Below are positions 58,468 to 64,000 of a stretch of 64,000 bases of DNA, piece after piece. The stretch's first letter is position 1; the number at the start of each line of letters is the position of its first letter. The translations under genes were made by a program, and so were the position numbers. The notes under the pieces are model-generated. The model searched no databases and was not told where the DNA came from. It saw nothing but the letters and a program-made list of their open reading frames with translations. This DNA comes from Bacteroidales bacterium (GTDB lineage: Bacteria > Bacteroidota > Bacteroidia > Bacteroidales > UBA932), in NCBI GenBank assembly GCA_022648545.1, contig JALCMP010000001.1, positions 1 to 64,000 of the forward strand. The letters run 5' to 3'.

Positions 58468-61400
58468 ATGCTTAATTTAACAAAGTATCGTCATGTATTA
58501 CGATCAGTAATTATGACTATCACGGCACTTACTTTTTCCTTTAGTATTGCGCCGGCACAAAATGTTACGGTTACCGGAAAAATAACAGACGGTAGCAACG
58601 ACCCGTTACCGGGGGTATACGTACTGCAGCAAGGTTCCCAAAACGGAACTACTTCCGACGCCGTTGGCGAATATCGAATAAATGTTCCGTCAAATTCCAC
58701 ACTTGTCTTCACGTTTATGGGAATGAATAATTCCGTAGTTCCGGTAAACGGACGTCAGGTAATAAACGTAAAAATGACGGCCAGTTCAATAACTCTTCAG
58801 GATCTGGTAGTCGTGGGATTCGGCACACAGAAAAAAGCCAACCTTACCGGAGCCGTGTCCACCGTAGACACAAAAGCTCTGGACAACAGGCCTATTGCAG
58901 ATTTAAGCAAGGGACTTCAGGGACTTACACCCGGTATGTCCATAACATATTCCAGCGGTCAGCTGGACAATTCCGCTTCGATAAGATTACGTGGAATAGG
59001 AACAATCGTAGACGGCAAGTCCTCCGGATCTCCTCTTATCCTGGTAGACGGAATCCCAACCGACCTTAATATGGTGAATCCACAGGATGTTGCAAGCATA
59101 TCCGTTTTAAAGGATGCTGCATCGGCCTCAATTTACGGAGCACGTGCCGCTTTCGGAGTAGTTCTCATAACTACCAAAACAGGAAAATCAAATCAGGGAC
59201 TAAAAGTATCCTACGATGGAAACATAGGATGGAACAATCCAACAAAGATGGTACACTTTCTTGATCCGGTAGAAGAACTCACGGGAATAATAAGTGCCGC
59301 GGATGCAAGAGGCGAAGAATCCGAATCATTCGGAATGTATCACAAAACACTTATACAAGGTATTCAGAATTGGGAGAAGAATTACAGGAATAACCGCAAA
59401 AGCAACGAAATGGTTTACGGCGAAGACTGGGAAAACCTCAACGGACACGCATACTTTTACAGAGTGTGGGATGCGAACAAAATAATGATAGGACGCAATA
59501 CGCCGGAGACGCACCATACGCTCCAGATATCCGGACAGCTCTCACCTAATTCAACATTAATGGCATCGGTAGGATATTCCGCAAAGGAGGGCGTCATGGA
59601 GATCAATCCGGAAAAAATGAAAAGATTCAACGTAAACCTAAACGTAAAGACCCAGGTAAAAAAATGGCTTACAGCTACATTCAAGGTAATGTCGACGCAT
59701 GGAATATACAAGGAACCGTACAACTATTACGGAAACGGATATTCAGGATCGGAATCCAACGGATATTTCGGCTACTATATGCGCTGGGGAGAATATTTCC
59801 CTTACGGTACATATAAGGGATATTACTTCAGACATGCTCCCGGCTTTCTGGCAGGTGCACATTATAATAAAAAGGTAACCGATTATATAAGGCTCGGAAC
59901 CACGTTACAGGCGCAAATCACAAAAGATATTACGGCAACCGCCGAATACAGCGTGGCAAATAATTTCGTAAACTGGAAGGAAAACGGACAGCCCGTAAAA
60001 CTATGGAATTTCTGGGCAGGAGCCATAGACACATCTGATACCGCAGTTCCCACAACATTTTATAGCGGGAATTCTTCCGACAACAGCGTAAGAGTAATAA
60101 AGACTTCAAACAAAACACAGGTCTTCAACGCATACGCAAAATACACACATACTTTCAACAAGGTTCACAACGTCTCTGCACAAATAGGATTCAATTCCGA
60201 ATGGAACAATTGGGAAAGGACCTATAGCGCAAGATACGATCTGCTTGATCCGGGCAAGAATCAATTCGGACTTGCCACCGGCGATCAATATTCATACAGT
60301 GCCGTAAGCGCCTTCGAACCTGGCGAATCCGAATATGCCATAGCCGGAGTCTTTTCGCGCCTTAATTACAACTATAAGGGCAAATATCTGGCCGAATTCA
60401 ACATACGCTATGACGGATCTTCTAAATTCCCGTCGGACGATCAATGGGGATGGTTTCCGTCGGGGTCTATAGGGTGGAGGATCTCCGAAGAGCCTTTTAT
60501 GAAAGATATAAAATGGATCGACAATATTAAGCTTAGAGCATCTCTGGGAACTATAGGGAACCAGAACGTTGCCTCAAATGCCTTTATTCCCATAATGTCC
60601 TCCAAGAACGCGTATTGGCTGGGAAACGGTTCTAATATTCTTTCAATTACATACGGCCTGCCCACTACGGTCAGCAGCAATCTCACATGGGAAAACATAG
60701 TTACTACGGACATTGGATTCGACTTCGGATTTCTTAATATGTTTAATGCAACGTTCGACTGGTACCAGAGAAATACCAACGGTATGCTCGCCACCGGCAA
60801 GGCATTACCTGAGACATTCGGAGCAAGCGCTCCTTTGGCCAATTCAGGAAACCTGAGAACAAGAGGGTGGGAATTCTCCGTCGACTTTAATAAAATAATA
60901 AACGACCATATTTCTGTATTTGCAAGCGCCGGCATATCCGACAGCAGATCAGTCGTTACCAAATGGGATAATGACGCAAAGACGATAGGTACTATATACA
61001 AAGGAATGGTTATTGGTGAAATATGGGGACTCGAAACAGATCGTATCGCCCAGAATTCAGACAAATTCGACTATAGCGACGGAACTCAAAAAATAAACGG
61101 AGTAGATCAATCAAAAGTTGCAAAGGGAACATTCGTATTCGGCCCCGGCGATGTGATATACAAGGATCTGAATCACGACAAAAAAATAGACGGCGGAAAA
61201 GGAACGGTGGACGATCACGGAGATCTGAAGAAGATAGGGAACTCAACGCCTAGATATGAATACAACTTCCGTCTGGGAGGTAATTTTTATAATTTCGACG
61301 TTTCGATGTTTTTCCAGGGTGTAGGCAAACGTAAATATTGGGCATCTTCAGACCTGATCCTTCCGTTCTACAATCGTTATGACTGCTTGTATGCCCATCA

Positions 61401-61761
61401 GAGCGATTACTGGACGGAATCCAATACTAATGCCTTCTGGCCCCGCTTATGGAGAGCCAATGCCAGTACGGCCTTTACAGGAGTAAGCGGATGCGACAAT
61501 CAGGCTCGACAATCAAAATACCTTCTGAATATGGCATACCTGCGTTTGAAAAACCTTACCATAGGTTATTCCCTGCCGGCAAGGTTAGCTCAAAAAATAA
61601 AAATGGAAAAAGCTAGGATATACTTCAGCGGCGAGAATTTGTTTACAAAACAAAGCAGCCATCTACCCGTAGATCCGGAAGTAAACCAAAAAGAATCTAA
61701 CTGGGGAAGGACATTCCCTTACCAGAAGACCGTTTCCTTTGGAGTTCAAATAACATTCTAA
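58468..61761 (+). CDS. SusC/RagA-family TonB-linked outer membrane protein
   Basis: VTGKITDGSNDPLPGVYVLQQGSQNGTTSDAVGEYRI, LVVVGFGTQKKANLTGAVSTV, SISVLKDAASASIYGARAAFGVVLITT. Confidence 0.96.
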   Translation: MLNLTKYRHVLRSVIMTITALTFSFSIAPAQNVTVTGKITDGSNDPLPGVYVLQQGSQNGTTSDAVGEYRINVPSNSTLVFTFMGMNNSVVPVNGRQVINVKMTASSITLQDLVVVGFGTQKKANLTGAVSTVDTKALDNRPIADLSKGLQGLTPGMSITYSSGQLDNSASIRLRGIGTIVDGKSSGSPLILVDGIPTDLNMVNPQDVASISVLKDAASASIYGARAAFGVVLITTKTGKSNQGLKVSYDGNIGWNNPTKMVHFLDPVEELTGIISAADARGEESESFGMYHKTLIQGIQNWEKNYRNNRKSNEMVYGEDWENLNGHAYFYRVWDANKIMIGRNTPETHHTLQISGQLSPNSTLMASVGYSAKEGVMEINPEKMKRFNVNLNVKTQVKKWLTATFKVMSTHGIYKEPYNYYGNGYSGSESNGYFGYYMRWGEYFPYGTYKGYYFRHAPGFLAGAHYNKKVTDYIRLGTTLQAQITKDITATAEYSVANNFVNWKENGQPVKLWNFWAGAIDTSDTAVPTTFYSGNSSDNSVRVIKTSNKTQVFNAYAKYTHTFNKVHNVSAQIGFNSEWNNWERTYSARYDLLDPGKNQFGLATGDQYSYSAVSAFEPGESEYAIAGVFSRLNYNYKGKYLAEFNIRYDGSSKFPSDDQWGWFPSGSIGWRISEEPFMKDIKWIDNIKLRASLGTIGNQNVASNAFIPIMSSKNAYWLGNGSNILSITYGLPTTVSSNLTWENIVTTDIGFDFGFLNMFNATFDWYQRNTNGMLATGKALPETFGASAPLANSGNLRTRGWEFSVDFNKIINDHISVFASAGISDSRSVVTKWDNDAKTIGTIYKGMVIGEIWGLETDRIAQNSDKFDYSDGTQKINGVDQSKVAKGTFVFGPGDVIYKDLNHDKKIDGGKGTVDDHGDLKKIGNSTPRYEYNFRLGGNFYNFDVSMFFQGVGKRKYWASSDLILPFYNRYDCLYAHQSDYWTESNTNAFWPRLWRANASTAFTGVSGCDNQARQSKYLLNMAYLRLKNLTIGYSLPARLAQKIKMEKARIYFSGENLFTKQSSHLPVDPEVNQKESNWGRTFPYQKTVSFGVQITF

Positions 61762-61771
61762 CCATTTCTTA

Positions 61772-63535
61772 ATGATAAATACAATGAAAAATTTTATTAA
61801 TAAAATAAGTATAATATCCGGTTTCTGCTCTGCTTTACTTCTTATAGGATGCTCGGATTTTCTCGACAGACAGCCCTTGTCGTCTTTCTCTGACGATAAT
61901 TTCTGGACATCGGAATCAAACGTTGAGGCATATGCCTGGAGCCTGTACAATGAATTTTACGGATACGGCAGAGGATCTTCCACTTATGGAGAATTCTACT
62001 GGCAATACGAAGGAGACAACTCCAACATGTTATACACGGATAATCTTCTAAACAACTCGTTCATAACATTTCCACAAAACGTTTCTCCAAAGAACAGCAA
62101 GTGGAAAGAATATTACGAATATATAAGAAAAGCAAATTTAATGATCACAAGGATTCCTAACGTTCCAATGTCGGACATTGCAAAAACCAACTGGACCGGA
62201 GTCGGAAAATTCTTCAGAGCGAAAATATATTTCGACCTATTGGCAGCATTCGGAGACGTCCCTTATATAAACAAATATATGAATCCCGGCGATCCCGACA
62301 TATATGTAAACAGAACCGATCGTTCTGCAGTTGTCGACAGCATAATTTCGGACCTTGATTATGCCGCCGCTAACATAACCCAAACAGGAGACGACGAAAT
62401 AACATCCGATTGCGCACTGGCATTAAAAGCAAGAGTAGCCCTGTTCGAAGGCACATACGAAAAATATCATAAGTCGGGAACAAAATACGAAGCCTATCTG
62501 GCAGAAGCATATGATGCAGCAAAAAAGATAATGGATAAAGGCAAATATTCCCTAGGATCTTCCTACAAGGCAAAATACAACTCGTATTCCCTTGCAGATA
62601 ACCCCGAAATGATATTCCATAAGAGGTATGAAAAAGACATAATGTGCCACAGCCTTCAAAATTACACTCATACTTCAACGGTAATCAACGGCCTTACCAA
62701 GGCTGCCGTTGAAAGCTACGATTGCACCGACGGCCTTCCAATATCCCAATCTCCCTTATACAAGGGTGATCACGGAATAGCAAGTGTTCTGGCCGATCGC
62801 GATCCGCGCCTGTCTGCCACCATATACAACGAACTTGGCTATAAGGGAAGCCCGATAATGGAAGCCTGCCCCGGACTTAGTGCCGGAACCCTGACTTCTA
62901 CTACCGGATACGTAATTTCCATGTTTGACAACGGAGATGAAAGCTCTTATGTAACAACAGGAGGAGAAAATTATATAGACGCTCCGATATATACTTACAG
63001 CGAAATCCTTCTCGACTATGCAGAATCGAAAGCAGAACTGGGTACAATAACGCAAAACGATCTGGATATTTCCGTCAACCTTTTAAGGAAAAGAGCCGGA
63101 ATAGCGGATCTTAAGATATCCGGAAACAACGTAACTGCAAACGAGATAATTATTAACGATCCCCAGCGTACCTCAACTCTTGAAAGCACAACGATCGGAG
63201 GCATAGTTTCTCCCCTTATATGGGAAATACGCAGGGAACGCAGAGCCGAACTCATGACATGGGCCATGCTCCGTTATCAGGACCTTATGCGCTGGGGGAA
63301 GGGAGAATATCTCGATACCGGCAAAAATCCCGACGTAGCACTCGGAGCCTGGGTAGATCCGTCAAGTTCCAATCTGCAGGTAACATTAACTCCTCAAGGA
63401 TACATAGACTATTACCCTTCAAATACACGAACGTTCACATCGCCGAAAGATTATTTGAACTCAATACCGAACAACGACATAATCCTATATGCCGCCGAAG
63501 GCGTCACGCTGGAAAACAATCCGGGATGGGAATAG
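61772..63535 (+). CDS. SusD/RagB-family lipoprotein
   Basis: Lipobox LIGCSDFLDRQPL; GKFFRAKIYFDLLAAFGDVPYI; WEIRRERRAELMTWAMLRYQDLMRWGKG; start possibly 61784. Confidence 0.95.
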   Translation: MINTMKNFINKISIISGFCSALLLIGCSDFLDRQPLSSFSDDNFWTSESNVEAYAWSLYNEFYGYGRGSSTYGEFYWQYEGDNSNMLYTDNLLNNSFITFPQNVSPKNSKWKEYYEYIRKANLMITRIPNVPMSDIAKTNWTGVGKFFRAKIYFDLLAAFGDVPYINKYMNPGDPDIYVNRTDRSAVVDSIISDLDYAAANITQTGDDEITSDCALALKARVALFEGTYEKYHKSGTKYEAYLAEAYDAAKKIMDKGKYSLGSSYKAKYNSYSLADNPEMIFHKRYEKDIMCHSLQNYTHTSTVINGLTKAAVESYDCTDGLPISQSPLYKGDHGIASVLADRDPRLSATIYNELGYKGSPIMEACPGLSAGTLTSTTGYVISMFDNGDESSYVTTGGENYIDAPIYTYSEILLDYAESKAELGTITQNDLDISVNLLRKRAGIADLKISGNNVTANEIIINDPQRTSTLESTTIGGIVSPLIWEIRRERRAELMTWAMLRYQDLMRWGKGEYLDTGKNPDVALGAWVDPSSSNLQVTLTPQGYIDYYPSNTRTFTSPKDYLNSIPNNDIILYAAEGVTLENNPGWE

Positions 63536-63563
63536 AATAGCAAACAAATAAACACTTCAATAG

Positions 63564-63605
63564 AAGGAAGGCACCCTGTAACAGGGCGCCTTCCTTTTAT
63601 TTTCG
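63564..63605 (+). terminator. Rho-independent terminator after the SusCD pair
   Basis: AAGGAAGGCaCCCTG-TAA-CAGGGcGCCTTCCTT followed by TTATTTT. Confidence 0.9.
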
Positions 63606-63802
63606 TACAAACTCGCCAGCCTCCGGGACAGCGGTTTTAATTATACTATAATATAAATATACTACAATAATAGAAACATATTTTTTCTTAAACAAAACAG
63701 CAAAAAAAGATAAACTTCTACTTCTTACAAATTATTCTTATTTTGTAGAAGCATTAACCTGGACACCACAAATAACTATATCTATTAATCAAATTTTACA
63801 TT

Positions 63803-64000
63803 ATGGCCATTCACAAATTTTTAAGCAGGCCGATACTTTGCGTATTGGCTCTCATCGCGAGTCTGACATTTTCGGCAGGCCCGTTATCAGCTCAGAATGC
63901 GACCGTCACCGGCAAAATAACAGATAACAACGGAGAACCGGTAGAAGGCGTTACTGTAATCGTTAAGGGGACAAAATCGGCAACAGCTACGGATGCCAAT
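63803..64000 (+). CDS. SusC/RagA-family outer membrane protein, N-terminal fragment (truncated by window end)
   Basis: MAIHKFLSRPILCVLALIASLTFSAGPLSAQNATVTGKITDNNGEPVEGVTVIVKGTKSATATDAN: signal peptide plus CarboxypepD_reg-like domain; not in the supplied ORF list because it runs off the window. Confidence 0.88.
   Translation, partial: MAIHKFLSRPILCVLALIASLTFSAGPLSAQNATVTGKITDNNGEPVEGVTVIVKGTKSATATDAN

Noticed and set aside
1-64000. CRISPR arrays, tRNA/rRNA genes, transposases/integrases, phage genes
   Set aside because: Looked for and not seen; no direct repeat-spacer arrays, cloverleaf-like sequences or mobile-element protein motifs recognised

Overview
The window is a Bacteroidota-type chromosome segment, judged from SusC/SusD pairs, TAnnTTTG-type -7 elements and lipoprotein signal peptides. 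It is almost entirely protein-coding. In order it contains: (1) a beta-mannan-type PUL, 1-10707: SusC (5' truncated by the window edge), SusD, a putative glycan-binding lipoprotein, a clan GH-A-like hydrolase I cannot place in a family, GH26 and a GH2 beta-mannosidase, convergent with an atypical ROK protein; (2) a TetR / TolC / HlyD / two ABC ATPases / two ABC-2 permeases exporter operon (YbhGFSR-like), 11896-18638; (3) a minus-strand block, 18758-28521: a TonB receptor + DUF4876-like lipoprotein + large outer-membrane barrel protein, then a LuxR protein with a degenerate receiver, a hemerythrin-domain protein and a second TonB receptor; (4) a probable beta-1,2-glucan PUL, 28634-43684: membrane propeller-LuxR regulator, SusCD, LamG lipoprotein, GH144-GH3-GH144, DUF4886; (5) two tandem sensor kinases with periplasmic SBP domains, and a third, different periplasmic-sensor kinase further on; (6) a double-domain GH53 protein, a NapH/NapG-like Fe-S fusion protein, a Tat-signal aldo/keto reductase, a CDF transporter and an M24 aminopeptidase; (7) an enzyme-less SusCD pair followed by a terminator and the start of another SusC, cut by the window end. 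The best candidates for something undescribed are the hemerythrin/pseudo-receiver/TonB/DUF4876/barrel block, the perfect 16-bp hairpin inside the beta-1,2-glucan PUL, and the orphan periplasmic-sensor kinases. No tRNA, rRNA, CRISPR array or transposon was recognised. All family calls come from reading motifs; no database search was run.
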